Made by a program: the position numbers and the translations under genes. DNA of 64,000 bases. It comes from Gammaproteobacteria bacterium (GTDB lineage Bacteria > Pseudomonadota > Gammaproteobacteria > UBA6429 > Thiohalophilaceae). How positions within the stretch are numbered: position 1 is the first letter of the stretch; each line of letters opens with the position of its first letter. The notes beneath the pieces are model-generated. The model had not been told where the DNA came from and did no database searches. It saw only the letters and a list, made by a program, of their open reading frames with translations. The stretch is taken from assembly GCA_016125505.1 (NCBI GenBank), contig WGLP01000002.1, positions 186,001 through 250,000 of the forward strand, in the 5' to 3' direction. Below, piece after piece: positions 35,326 to 44,693 of the stretch.

Positions 35326-35622
35326 ATGCATTTCCAGTTTTTATTTGGGCCGCTCTATTTAATCAGTAAAATTATTATCACTTATTTTGCATTTTATCTT
35401 TTCCAACGTACCCGCCTTAAAGGCAGTCTGCTGCTGGCAGTAGGCATGCTGATCCTGTCCTTCTCACAGCTTTTCTCTCAATACCTGTCCAGACTCATGC
35501 GCGAAGTGGTGCCAATAGGAACGGAATACTTCAGCCTTTTCGGATTTCTCAATGTACTCGGTTATATTCTGTTTGCTATCGGTTTTGTCCAGTTGGCAGT
35601 CACGTTAACGCAGAAAAAATAA
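35326..35622 (+). CDS. Small membrane protein, unknown
   Basis: A 98-residue protein with about three transmembrane segments (FQFLFGPLYLISKIIITYFA, SLLLAVGMLILSFSQLF, FLNVLGYILFAIGFVQLAV). A good ribosome site (AAGGGGGATATGT) precedes it. I do not recognise it; no partner is evident. Confidence 0.65.
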   Translation: MHFQFLFGPLYLISKIIITYFAFYLFQRTRLKGSLLLAVGMLILSFSQLFSQYLSRLMREVVPIGTEYFSLFGFLNVLGYILFAIGFVQLAVTLTQKK

Positions 35623-35847
35623 ATACCCGGGGCATGCCCTCGTTGCAAGACATTAATACCGCTATTTCACGCGTAACTCGCGCGGATAAATATACCCGCT
35701 GAATTCAGGTGAACCATCGCCCGTGAAACTTTAGCCGGTCTGCGCAGTCCTAGAAAAAATTTAAATTGAGGAAGATGGGGATTCATGGCATCGCACTGGC
35801 GTGTGCGCTGTCTTTTTGTGTTTTCAAACTTTGAGGGATGAAATTTT

Positions 35848-36504
35848 ATGTATGTATCGATGATGAAATTCGCCCGGCATATGATCATACCTGCATCAAT
35901 ATTGTGCAGCAGTATGGTGATGGCGGCCGACAAGCAGGCGGGTAAACACCTGGTGATGCACGGCAATGACAGGGGTGCCACGGCCTGCCTGGCGTGTCAT
36001 GGCCTCAACGGCGAAGGCAATGCCGCGACCGCATTCCCGCGGCTGGCCGGTCTGAATGCCACATACCTGGCGAAGCAACTGCATGATTTCAAAAACGACA
36101 CCCGTCTGAATTCGATCATGCAGCCCATCGCCAAGGCGCTCAACGATCGGGAGATTGAAAATGCCGCTGCCTATTTTGCGAGCCTGAAACCGCCGGCTGC
36201 CAGCGGACACGCCGATGACTCGCAGGCCGATGACGGCAAGGCATTGGTTGAACTTGGTGCATGGGACGAGACGGTACCTGCATGCGTGCAGTGCCATGGT
36301 CCGGGCGCACGGGGCGTCGGCACGACGTTTCCGCCACTGGCCGGTCAGCACGCCAGTTATCTGGTGGCGCAACTCAATGACTGGAAGGAAGGGCGGCGTA
36401 AAAATGATCCGCTTCATCTGATGCACGGCATTGCCAGTCGCCTGGGTGAAGGACAGATCAAGGCCGTCGCTGCCTACTTGTCCACGCTGAAACCAGTACA
36501 TTGA
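35848..36504 (+). CDS. Diheme cytochrome c (TsdB/c4 type)
   Basis: A 218-residue periplasmic cytochrome with two CxxCH sites (CLACHG, CVQCHG) in tandem c4-like domains (each ending in AAAYFASLKPP or AVAAYLSTLKPV). GAGGG precedes the ATG. It is transcribed with the downstream thiosulfate dehydrogenase-like gene, which places it as TsdB, the diheme electron acceptor. Electrons would pass to terminal oxidases or a reaction centre. Confidence 0.9.
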   Translation: MYVSMMKFARHMIIPASILCSSMVMAADKQAGKHLVMHGNDRGATACLACHGLNGEGNAATAFPRLAGLNATYLAKQLHDFKNDTRLNSIMQPIAKALNDREIENAAAYFASLKPPAASGHADDSQADDGKALVELGAWDETVPACVQCHGPGARGVGTTFPPLAGQHASYLVAQLNDWKEGRRKNDPLHLMHGIASRLGEGQIKAVAAYLSTLKPVH

Positions 36505-36524
36505 ACCGGATACAGGAGAGAATC

Positions 36525-37451
36525 ATGAGTCGTATACATATGGTATCCATTGCCGGCCTGTTATGTTTCTTGTTGTCATCCGCCGCGTCAGCCGCCGATA
36601 ACAAGGTCGACTATCAGGCCGAACTGCAACCGGCGCCCGCCGGCAAGGCCGAGTTCCAGCCGCCGCGAGAAGAGACGATCCCGAATAATGAGTTTGGCAA
36701 GATGGTGAAGTACGGTGAGAAACTGTTTACCGATACGCAGACCCTGCGCGGGAAATACGTCGGCAACAATCTGAATTGCGTGAATTGTCATCTTGATCGT
36801 GGACGGCTTGCCGACGCCGCGCCCATGTGGGCGGCGTACGTGTACTACCCGGCGTATCGCAAGAAAAACGATATGGTGAATACACTGGGTGAAAGGATCC
36901 AGGGCTGCTTTCGCTACAGCATGAACGGCAAGCCGCCGGCGGTGAACAGCGATATCATCAAGGCCATGGAGACCTATTTCTTCTGGTTGGCCAAGGGCGC
37001 GCCAGTGGGTGAGAACATGAAAGGCCGTGGTTATCCCAAACTGGAAAAGCCCGCAGCGTCACCGGATATTGCGCGTGGTAAACAGGTGTTCAAAAACAAC
37101 TGTGCCGTTTGCCATGGTGCGAATGGTCAGGGACAGATGGCGGAAGGCAAGGTCGTGTTTCCGCCGTTATGGGGCAAGGATTCCTATAACTGGGGTGCCG
37201 GCATGCATCGGGTGAGTACGGCCGCGGCCTTTATCAAGGCGAACATGCCGTTGAGTAAACCCAATAGTCTCTCGTTGCAGGAAGCCTGGGATGTAGCGGC
37301 GTTTATCAACAGCCGTGAACGTCCACAAGACCCGCGCTACAACGGCAATTTCAAGGAAACCAAAGCCAAGTACCACAAGTCCGACTACTATGGCGAGAAA
37401 GTTGACGGCAGGATCTTGGGCGAACATGCCTATCCAAATCCGTTGAAATAG
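36525..37451 (+). CDS. tsdA: Diheme cytochrome c, thiosulfate dehydrogenase TsdA family
   Basis: A 308-residue secreted diheme cytochrome. Two heme sites are CVNCH (85-89) and CAVCH (193-197). RIQGCFRYSMNGKPP with Cys128 matches the unusual cysteine heme ligand of TsdA, and YYPAYRKKNDMVNTLGERI is the family signature. TsdA oxidises two thiosulfate to tetrathionate. The start follows CAGGAGAG. It overlaps no gene but is 20 bases from the upstream cytochrome. It is stronger evidence for sulfur oxidation than the SQR-like gene. Activity direction (oxidation or tetrathionate reduction) cannot be read. Confidence 0.9.
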   Translation: MSRIHMVSIAGLLCFLLSSAASAADNKVDYQAELQPAPAGKAEFQPPREETIPNNEFGKMVKYGEKLFTDTQTLRGKYVGNNLNCVNCHLDRGRLADAAPMWAAYVYYPAYRKKNDMVNTLGERIQGCFRYSMNGKPPAVNSDIIKAMETYFFWLAKGAPVGENMKGRGYPKLEKPAASPDIARGKQVFKNNCAVCHGANGQGQMAEGKVVFPPLWGKDSYNWGAGMHRVSTAAAFIKANMPLSKPNSLSLQEAWDVAAFINSRERPQDPRYNGNFKETKAKYHKSDYYGEKVDGRILGEHAYPNPLK

Positions 37452-37458
37452 TGCTGAC

Positions 37459-37519
37459 CCACGTGCCGGGCGGTCTGCGTCCAGCAGGCTGCCCGCATGT
37501 GGAGTTTTATATTTTTTTT
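37459..37519 (+). terminator. Terminator of the tsdBA pair
   Basis: A long imperfect stem (CCACGTGCCGGGC at 37459-37471 with GCCCGCATGTGG at 37491-37502) is followed by TTTTATATTTTTTTT. Confidence 0.85.
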
Positions 37520-37697
37520 GTCACATTCCCTACATACTTTGCTCCCCGATCTTCAGCACTTCATTCTGCATAAAAAAAATGTGATGACCTGTGCATTTTC
37601 TGCGTCCGAATCAGATAAAGCGGATTCAGCCCTTATCCGCTAGCGGTACTTAAGTTACTGAGTAACTGCAATTTTTGATCTGACCCGGAGGTACTGC

Positions 37698-38588
37698 ATG
37701 TTTTCTTCCCTGCGGCGCTTAGTCGTCCTGATTCTGACCTTTATGACTCTGTTTGGCATGATAAATCTCAGCAGGGCAGACACGCTCCGTCTGGGCGTGC
37801 TGGCACCGCGCGGGGAACTCAAGGCCCAGGCACGCTGGACCGAACTCGCCGACTATTTCAAAACGGAAACCGGTCATGACGTCAAACTGGTTCCCTTGGC
37901 ACCGTCGCGAGTCGTGAATGCCGCACAACAGAAGCAGGTGGATTTCGTTCTCTCTCACTCCCCGCACACCGTGCAGTTAGAGGAGAAGCTGGGTGCCACG
38001 GTACTGGCAACATTAAATACGAAAGATGGGTCGCGCTTTGGCGGCGTCATCGTCGCCAGGAAAGACAGTGGCATCAAAACAGGCGGCGATCTGCGTGGCA
38101 AGAATGTCATGTCCCTCAAGTTCCGCGCGGCGGCAGGTGCCTATATCTTCCAGACCTACCACTTGATGAAAGAAGGGATCGATCCGCAAAAAGACTTCGG
38201 TTCGTTGCGCGAAGGTAAAAAACAGGATGACCTGGTTCTGGCAGTGCAGAACGGTTTGATCGATGCCGCGTTTGTGCGTACCGGGTTGCTGGAGACGATG
38301 CAGCGCGAAGGCAAGATTACGTTATCCGATTTTCAGATCGTCGATCAACAGACCGGTGACGGGTTTTCTCTACTGCGCTCGACCGAACTGTATCCGGAGT
38401 GGTGTCTGTCGGTACTGCCCGGTGTGAGTAACGATGTCGCAGCCCAGTTCAAGGCGGCGGCGCTTAAATTGAAACCGGACCAGCCTGCCGCGCAGAAGGC
38501 TCGCATCAATGGGTTTGTGGAGCCAGTCCCGCTTGACAAGATCAAGCAGGCGTTGCGTTTCCTGCATATTTCTCCCTACAACACCTGA
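37698..38588 (+). CDS. PhnD-like periplasmic binding protein
   Basis: A 296-residue phosphate/phosphonate-type substrate-binding protein with signal peptide (…LSRADT). The fold is recognised from LRLGVLAPRGELKAQARWTELADYF and QKQVDFVLSHSPHTVQLEE. No ABC permease genes are present. A chemoreceptor gene begins 19 bases after its stop, so it probably delivers a ligand signal to that receptor rather than feeding transport. Confidence 0.88.
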   Translation: MFSSLRRLVVLILTFMTLFGMINLSRADTLRLGVLAPRGELKAQARWTELADYFKTETGHDVKLVPLAPSRVVNAAQQKQVDFVLSHSPHTVQLEEKLGATVLATLNTKDGSRFGGVIVARKDSGIKTGGDLRGKNVMSLKFRAAAGAYIFQTYHLMKEGIDPQKDFGSLREGKKQDDLVLAVQNGLIDAAFVRTGLLETMQREGKITLSDFQIVDQQTGDGFSLLRSTELYPEWCLSVLPGVSNDVAAQFKAAALKLKPDQPAAQKARINGFVEPVPLDKIKQALRFLHISPYNT

Positions 38589-38607
38589 TGGCTGAGGAGA
38601 AATTGCG

Positions 38608-40245
38608 ATGAAACCATTCAAGTTACAATTTCAGAAACCGAGCCGCCTTGGCGTATCCGGCAAGTTTATTACCGCGATCATTGTGGTGATGACGTTGATG
38701 TCGCTGATCGCCGGCTATGTGATCATCAATCTGCAGGACAGGGCCATGCGGCATGAGTTGTCGGCCGCGGAAAAAATCATCAATGAAATATCCCAGCAGC
38801 AGGCGGCCAATGACAGGCAGGCGATAAAGTTCAAGGTCAAACAACTCTCCCGGCTGTTAAGTGCGATTGCGCCGCAGCCCATGGTGGAGTTTGACCTCTC
38901 ACTACTGGGCAGTTATGCGGAAATGGCTATCGCCGATCCGGATGTCTCTTACGTTTCCTTTCTCAATAATAACGGGAAACTCTTTGCCAAGGCGGGCAAG
39001 CAAGACTCCGCCAATGAACAGCTGGTTGTGCCAGTGGAAAATGAAGGTATCAAGCTTGGTGAATTACAGCTTGGCTATAACTTCAAACGCGCCAATGAGC
39101 AACTGGAGAACATCGAGAAACAAAAAAACCAGAAATTCATGGAGATCAACCAGACCAAGGTCCAGGCATTGACACGACTGGTGGCTAGCGTGGCGGCAAT
39201 CTTTATTGTCATTGCCTTATCGGTAATGGTGCTGTCTTATCTGCTGATCAACCGCTTTGTAAAAACACCGTTATCCGGGGTCGTTGCGGCGACTGACGAG
39301 CTTGCCGATGGCAATCTGACGGCGCGTGTCGATTACAGCAGTCATGATGAGCTGGGGCATCTTGCTGAAAAGTTCAACAGCATGGCGGACACCTTCCAAA
39401 GTCTGATCCATCGTGTGACCAACACTGCCAGCAACCTTCGCCTGTCTTCGGAGCAAATGTCCGACATCACAAACACGACCGTGGAGCAGGTCAGGCAACA
39501 GCATCGAGAAACCGAACAGGTGGCGACTGCCATGACCGAAATGGCGGCGACCGTCGAAGAGGTCGCGCGCAACACCAGCCAGGCCGCGGAATCCGCCACC
39601 CATGCCAACGAAGAGGCTGACCGTGGCAAGCAGGTCGTCTATGAAACCATCAAGGGGATCGAGTCGGTGGCCGACGAAGTGGAAAACACCGCAACGGAAA
39701 TCCAGCAACTGTCGGAACACGCCCAGGAGATCGGCTCCATCATTGATGTCATCCAGTCGATTGCCGAACAAACCAATCTCCTGGCACTCAACGCCGCCAT
39801 CGAAGCGGCCCGTGCCGGAGAACAGGGACGTGGTTTTGCGGTGGTTGCCGACGAGGTGCGCACACTGGCCCGCCGGACCCATGAGTCAACCCAGGAAATC
39901 GAACAGATGATAGGGCGGGTGCAATCCAGCGCGAAAATGTCGGCACAACGCATGCACTCCGGGCAGGAGAAGGTTCACGCAAGTGTCGAACAGGCCAAGC
40001 TGGCAGGCAACTCACTGGATACCATCACGAGTTCGGTCGCAACCATTACCGAGATGACGACCCAGATTGCCAGTGCCGCCGAGGAGCAAAGCGCCGTGGC
40101 CAATGATATGCATAAGCATATTACGCTGATTCGCGATCTCGCGGATAAAACCGCCAGTGGCGCTTCCTTTACCGAGTCGGCAGGAAAATCCTTGCTGAGC
40201 GAGTCGGATGCACTGCGGGAAACGATCCAGCACTTCCGGGTTTAG
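38608..40245 (+). CDS. Methyl-accepting chemotaxis protein
   Basis: A 545-residue receptor with TM1 (~17-38), a ~150-residue periplasmic sensor, TM2 (~195-218), HAMP, and a signalling domain containing the hairpin tip [20 protein letters not shown]. Residues [12 protein letters not shown] and the Gln/Glu-rich flanks are likely methylation sites. The gene is directly behind the PhnD-like binding protein, a pairing that suggests binding-protein-dependent chemotaxis or a type IV pilus chemosensory input. Confidence 0.95.
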   Translation: MKPFKLQFQKPSRLGVSGKFITAIIVVMTLMSLIAGYVIINLQDRAMRHELSAAEKIINEISQQQAANDRQAIKFKVKQLSRLLSAIAPQPMVEFDLSLLGSYAEMAIADPDVSYVSFLNNNGKLFAKAGKQDSANEQLVVPVENEGIKLGELQLGYNFKRANEQLENIEKQKNQKFMEINQTKVQALTRLVASVAAIFIVIALSVMVLSYLLINRFVKTPLSGVVAATDELADGNLTARVDYSSHDELGHLAEKFNSMADTFQSLIHRVTNTASNLRLSSEQMSDITNTTVEQVRQQHRETEQVATAMTEMAATVEEVARNTSQAAESATHANEEADRGKQVVYETIKGIESVADEVENTATEIQQLSEHAQEIGSIIDVIQSIAEQTNLLALNAAIEAARAGEQGRGFAVVADEVRTLARRTHESTQEIEQMIGRVQSSAKMSAQRMHSGQEKVHASVEQAKLAGNSLDTITSSVATITEMTTQIASAAEEQSAVANDMHKHITLIRDLADKTASGASFTESAGKSLLSESDALRETIQHFRV

Positions 40246-40248
40246 CTA

Positions 40249-41040
40249 TTACTGCGCCTGGGCTTTGGACAACTCCACGATCCGTTCGTTACTGGAGACG
40301 ATGGTTCGCGCCATGTCACCGATCAGCTTCTGTACGATGTCGGGCCGCACCTCGAGGATGCTACGAAAGTTTTCGCGCGTGGCGACGAGCGTATCGCAAT
40401 CGCTGGTCGCGACAATGGTGGCGCTGCGTCTGGTGTTGGTGAGGGCGGCGATGGCACCGAAGATTTCGTCTTTCTTGATCTCGCCGACCTCCTCGTTGTT
40501 GCTCATCACCTTCGCGGAACCATTGAGCAGGGTAAAGACTTCGTCACCTTCGGTATTCTCCTCGATGATGACATCCCCTTTTTTGTATGAGCGGAAGTCC
40601 GGCAGGTATTCCGAGTCCTGGCGGCTGAAATAACACATGAGTAATTGGTAACTCTGGCACAGGCAACTCAGATAGCGGCTCCATGCCTGGAATTTGCCTT
40701 TATCACTCGCAATCGCGTCAAGGAAGGCCTGCCCGTCATACTCATCAACGGTCACCACAAAATCCGTTTCATACAAATTCGGTTTGGGATGGGAGAGTGC
40801 ATCCGCATTGACCAGGTCGCCTTGTTGATGAATGACCAGCAGTTGCCCATCGTATGTTTCATGGATCTCGCCTTCCTTGATCAGGTAGACAGAAGAGGAG
40901 CCAGGGTTGATGGGCGTGCTCGCATCGAGTACGCGTCCTTTTGACTTGATCGCGCAATCTCGCAATAGCGCAGGGACAAGCGATTGACATTCCTGCCATA
41001 GGGTCTCGCATTGAGCCGGGACTTCAAGGTTATGATACAT
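40249..41040 (-). CDS. Cyclic-nucleotide-binding domain protein
   Basis: A 263-residue cytoplasmic protein. The C-terminal cNMP-binding domain (YKKGDVIIEENTEGDEVFTL, then FGAIAALTNTRRSATIVA) keeps the phosphate-binding Arg (RRSAT) but has Ala where the Glu of FGE usually contacts ribose. The N-terminal half looks like a second, degenerate CNB-like barrel (PINPGSSSVYLIKEGEI). No DNA-binding domain is seen. GAGGATGGAGT precedes the start. It may bind the cAMP made by the receiver-cyclase, or act as a scaffold. It is convergent with the chemoreceptor gene. Confidence 0.85.
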   Translation of the reverse strand: MYHNLEVPAQCETLWQECQSLVPALLRDCAIKSKGRVLDASTPINPGSSSVYLIKEGEIHETYDGQLLVIHQQGDLVNADALSHPKPNLYETDFVVTVDEYDGQAFLDAIASDKGKFQAWSRYLSCLCQSYQLLMCYFSRQDSEYLPDFRSYKKGDVIIEENTEGDEVFTLLNGSAKVMSNNEEVGEIKKDEIFGAIAALTNTRRSATIVATSDCDTLVATRENFRSILEVRPDIVQKLIGDMARTIVSSNERIVELSKAQAQ

Positions 41041-41212
41041 ACTCCATCCTCGTTATTTATTATAGTGAGATCAAAAACCATGAATGATGGGTAAGCAAGC
41101 CTTCTGACCCATCAATACTCAATATTATAGTCCGGGCCCGAACTTGTGCTACCAGTGAAAACCGATGGCTTACGGTTACCGAGGGTGTTTATACTCTCAT
41201 GATGGTGGCGCT

Positions 41213-42106
41213 ATGCATTTAATTACGTTTACTGAAGCCGGTCGTACCCGGATTGGCATTTTGGATCTCGCGCACGATGAGGTCATCGACCTGACTCAGG
41301 TTGCAGGCGATTTGCCGGATAGCATGCTGGCGTTTATCGCCCGGGGTACCGACGCACTGGGCACGGCACGGACAGCTGTGGAATCCGGCGCGGGGCGGCT
41401 CGCGCTGGCGCGCGTGCAATTGCTTGCGCCCATACCCCGGCCTTTACGCAATGTATTTTGCATCGGCAAAAATTATCGCGCGCACGTGCAGGAGTTACAG
41501 GGGGCGGGCACCAGCTTCGCCACGGATTTCAAACAAGCTATCCCGGAAAAACCGATCTTTTTCACCAAGACCACGACATCCGTTATTGGACCGCAGATGT
41601 CCATCCCCGCGTCACTGGACCCGACGGCGTCGGCGGATTACGAAGGTGAACTGGCAGTCATCATCGGAACGGGTGGGCGGGGTATCGCGCGCGCCGATGC
41701 CATGCGACATGTCTACGGTTACACCATCCTCAATGATGTGACGTCGCGCCGTTTGCAGCGCGATCACCAGCAATGGTTTCTCGGCAAAAGTCTTGACGGT
41801 TTCTGCCCTATGGGCCCGGCCATTGTCACTGCCGATGCGATCGACGATATCAACCAGCTGCGCGTGCAGACCTGGGTCAACGGCGAGTTGCGCCAGGATG
41901 ACGTGATCGCCAGTTTGATCTTCGATATCCCGACCTTGATCGAAACCCTGTCACGCACCATGACGCTGGAACCGGGCGACATCATCGCCACCGGTACTCC
42001 GGCGGGTGTCGGTATGGGATTTAAACCGCCACGCTTTTTACAAACAGGCGACGTGGTGAAGATCAGCATCGCCCCTATCGGCACGCTCGAAAACCCCGTC
42101 GCCTGA
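41213..42106 (+). CDS. Fumarylacetoacetate hydrolase family protein
   Basis: A 297-residue FAH-fold enzyme. MHLITFTEAGRTRIG is the expected start; an upstream in-frame ATG lacks conservation. Signature segments are IGKNYRAH, the metal-binding GELAVIIG and NDVTSRRLQ, then KSLDGFCPMGP. Family members hydrolyse or decarboxylate acyl-pyruvates, 2-oxo acids or oxaloacetate using Mg/Mn. It is convergent with the permease gene by seven bases. The substrate is not evident. Confidence 0.9.
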   Translation: MHLITFTEAGRTRIGILDLAHDEVIDLTQVAGDLPDSMLAFIARGTDALGTARTAVESGAGRLALARVQLLAPIPRPLRNVFCIGKNYRAHVQELQGAGTSFATDFKQAIPEKPIFFTKTTTSVIGPQMSIPASLDPTASADYEGELAVIIGTGGRGIARADAMRHVYGYTILNDVTSRRLQRDHQQWFLGKSLDGFCPMGPAIVTADAIDDINQLRVQTWVNGELRQDDVIASLIFDIPTLIETLSRTMTLEPGDIIATGTPAGVGMGFKPPRFLQTGDVVKISIAPIGTLENPVA

Positions 42107-42113
42107 ATCCAGG

Positions 42114-43706
42114 CTATTTCATTTTATCCGCCAGCACTTCGGAGACAGCGCCCGCACCGGGTGAAGCACTTTCTGTCACCGGGGCGAAGCGTGCGATACC
42201 GACAAGAAACACGGCGAACAACAGATAACTGGCAGCGACGGCAGGGGCCTCACCGATGCCCACGGATTCACCGTGTATCAAACCGAAGAAGGTGAGCACG
42301 GCACCCACCAGGGCGAAGGCCGCGGCGCGCAGAAACTGTTTTTCGATCACGAACACGGCGATGGCGCCGAGCACCATGCCGGCGAGAGTCGCGCCGCCGC
42401 CCAGCACTTCAAGCCCGTGATACAACACACCATGTGCACCCAGACCGTCGAGGCCGACCTGGGTCGCGGAGGTGCCGGCAGTGGCAAGCGCGCCGTCGAT
42501 CTGTGTTTTACCCCAGGCGGCGATTTGTGGCATCAGGGCCAGCACGATGGCCGGTGCATGCCGATGCGGGGTTTCCTGAAATGCCTGCGAGCCGATCAAC
42601 ATGCCAATGTACAACAGGATCGGTAACAGCGCGACGACGGGGATCAACGCCATCATCACCGACAAAATACCAAGCCAGGACAGGATAATGACCATCAGGC
42701 CGGTTGCCGCGGAGTAACCGACGCGTCCGCCCATGGCCTTCCAGCCGGGATGCCCGATGTACACGGCGTTGATAAACGGATTCCCCATGAGACAACCGAT
42801 CAGACTCACCACGCCATCGGCGGTTAAGACGCGGGTCGTGGGATATTCATCGCCGGCGGCAGAGGCGCTTTCCACATTGTCCATCGCCTCCACCAGGTCA
42901 TAGATCGAGAAGGGAATCGCCGTCACCAGGATCACCGGTAAGTAATGAAAGCCGTTGAAGACTTCGCTGACGGCGGGCATGGGCACGGACAAACCGAAAT
43001 TCGCAAAAGAACCTTGCAAGCCGGCCAGCGTCATGTTGCCGTAGCCCAGGCCAAACATATTGGAGCCCCAGGCAATGACGGCACCGACGACCAGGGCCAC
43101 CAGGCCGGCGGGGATGCCGCGCAGGTAACGCACGCCGCCAAACCAGCTCACCAGGATGATGCCGAAACAGATCACGCCGATGATCGGGGTGCTGAATACC
43201 TGCGCGGCCGGGCGCATCGAGATGAAGGTAATGGAGACGCCGGCGAGGGCGCCGAGCAGGGCGGCGCGTGGTGTGATACGACGGATCCAGGGTGCGATAA
43301 AACCGCCCGCCATCAGCACGAAGCTTTGCACGAAGACCCAGGTCAGCCCGGCCTCCCACGCCGTGATGGGATTCTTGGTTTCCATCAGGATGGGCAACAT
43401 GACCACGAAGACCACAACGAACATGTGCGGCACGCTGAAGCCGGAAGGCAGGGCGCAGACATCGGTGCGACCGGTCTTCTTCGCGAGGCGATACGCAAGC
43501 CACGCGTAATATCCGGTACTCAAACACAACATCAGGCCGGTCGCCGGCAGGATACGGCCGAATACCAGTTCGTCCGGCATCTTCAGCACGAAACGCAACA
43601 GGCCGGTCAGTACTAACAGGTTTACCAGGATATTGGTGCCGAAACCAAAGAAGGCATTCCAATCGCCGGGGGCCCAGAGCCTGGGTTTGAACGTATGTGT
43701 CGTCAT
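42114..43706 (-). CDS. NCS2/AzgA-type purine permease family protein
   Basis: A 530-residue inner-membrane transporter with about 12-14 hydrophobic segments. NCS2 signatures such as DLVEAMDNVESASAAGDEYP and ALPSGFSVPHMF place it in the AzgA (hypoxanthine/adenine/guanine) or related group. AAGGAG precedes the start. The upstream cysteine hydrolase gene ends 55 bases away on the same strand, so they form an operon, possibly for uptake and cleavage of a purine or pyrimidine breakdown product. Confidence 0.9.
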   Translation of the reverse strand: MTTHTFKPRLWAPGDWNAFFGFGTNILVNLLVLTGLLRFVLKMPDELVFGRILPATGLMLCLSTGYYAWLAYRLAKKTGRTDVCALPSGFSVPHMFVVVFVVMLPILMETKNPITAWEAGLTWVFVQSFVLMAGGFIAPWIRRITPRAALLGALAGVSITFISMRPAAQVFSTPIIGVICFGIILVSWFGGVRYLRGIPAGLVALVVGAVIAWGSNMFGLGYGNMTLAGLQGSFANFGLSVPMPAVSEVFNGFHYLPVILVTAIPFSIYDLVEAMDNVESASAAGDEYPTTRVLTADGVVSLIGCLMGNPFINAVYIGHPGWKAMGGRVGYSAATGLMVIILSWLGILSVMMALIPVVALLPILLYIGMLIGSQAFQETPHRHAPAIVLALMPQIAAWGKTQIDGALATAGTSATQVGLDGLGAHGVLYHGLEVLGGGATLAGMVLGAIAVFVIEKQFLRAAAFALVGAVLTFFGLIHGESVGIGEAPAVAASYLLFAVFLVGIARFAPVTESASPGAGAVSEVLADKMK

Positions 43707-43761
43707 GGCTGCTTCTCCTTCATGTCATTGCAATCGGCCGGGACGACACACCATCAGGATG

Positions 43762-44430
43762 TCATCCCAGGGCCGCCAGGATCCGGTCGGAATCCGTAAC
43801 CCAACCGAAAATGCCGCCCTGCGCCTTGATCATGCGCAGGCCGACGTCGTGAAACTCGGGAAAATAGGAGGCGCAGCAATCGCCGGGCACGAGGCAGCGA
43901 TAGCCACGGTCGTTGGCTTCACGCACGGTGGTGTGCACGCAGACTTCGGTCGTGACGCCACAGACGATCAAATTGGCTATGCCGCGGTTTTGCAAAATGG
44001 TCTGCAGGTCGGTCGCGTAAAACGCGCCTTTGCCGGGTTTGTCGATCACGGCCTCGCCGGCTTGTGGATAGAGTTCGGGGATCAGGTCGTGGCCGGGTTC
44101 GCCGCGAATCAGGATGCGACCCATGGGGCCGACATCGCCGATGCGCGCACTGGGTTGGCCGCGCTCGACCTTGGCCGGCGGGGCGTCGAGCATGTCGGGG
44201 CGATGGCCCTCGCGGGTGTGAATGATCAGCATGCCATGGCGGCGGGCGCCTGCCAGCAGGTTTTTGCACGGTTCCACGGCGGCGGCAAGCAGACTGATAT
44301 CGTTACCCAGGGTCTCCCCAAAGCCGCCGGGTTGTAAAAAATCGCGCTGCATGTCGATCATGATGATCGCGGTCTGGGCGGGATCGATCTCGATATCCTG
44401 CGGTTCAGCGGAAATACATATAAGCGCCAT
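43762..44430 (-). CDS. Cysteine hydrolase (isochorismatase family)
   Basis: A 222-residue enzyme with the Asp-Lys-Cys triad: Asp in MIDMQRDF, Lys in IDKPGKGAF and Cys in GVTTEVCVHTTVREA. The group includes ureidoacrylate, biuret and N-carbamoyl amidohydrolases. The start chosen is MALICISAEPQ; the nearest GGAGG lies 12 bases before it. Placement with an NCS2 permease supports an amide of nucleobase origin as substrate, but I infer this from context only. Confidence 0.9.
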   Translation of the reverse strand: MALICISAEPQDIEIDPAQTAIIMIDMQRDFLQPGGFGETLGNDISLLAAAVEPCKNLLAGARRHGMLIIHTREGHRPDMLDAPPAKVERGQPSARIGDVGPMGRILIRGEPGHDLIPELYPQAGEAVIDKPGKGAFYATDLQTILQNRGIANLIVCGVTTEVCVHTTVREANDRGYRCLVPGDCCASYFPEFHDVGLRMIKAQGGIFGWVTDSDRILAALG

Positions 44431-44693
44431 GGAATCGACTGTCCTCCCGGCATGCCGAGGTAGCGTCAGGAACGTCCGCAGATTTGATGTATACATTCAT
44501 GTACACATGAGCAGCAATATCCAGACCAGGTCGTCCCGTGGCGGCACCCGGGAAATAATGTTCAGCAACTCAAGCAGTTATAAAAGCAGGCGAAAAAGCC
44601 CGGGGAAGCGGCAGCCGGAAAAACGCGCTGTGTTGGCGCAGGCTGGGTTACGCTGGTGCAGACGCGGCGGATATGCGCAGGGGTGGCCCTGGT

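Noticed and set aside
42945-43616. 223-codon forward frame opposite the NCS2 permease
   Set aside because: Gln/His/Asp-rich translation typical of an antisense shadow of a membrane protein gene.
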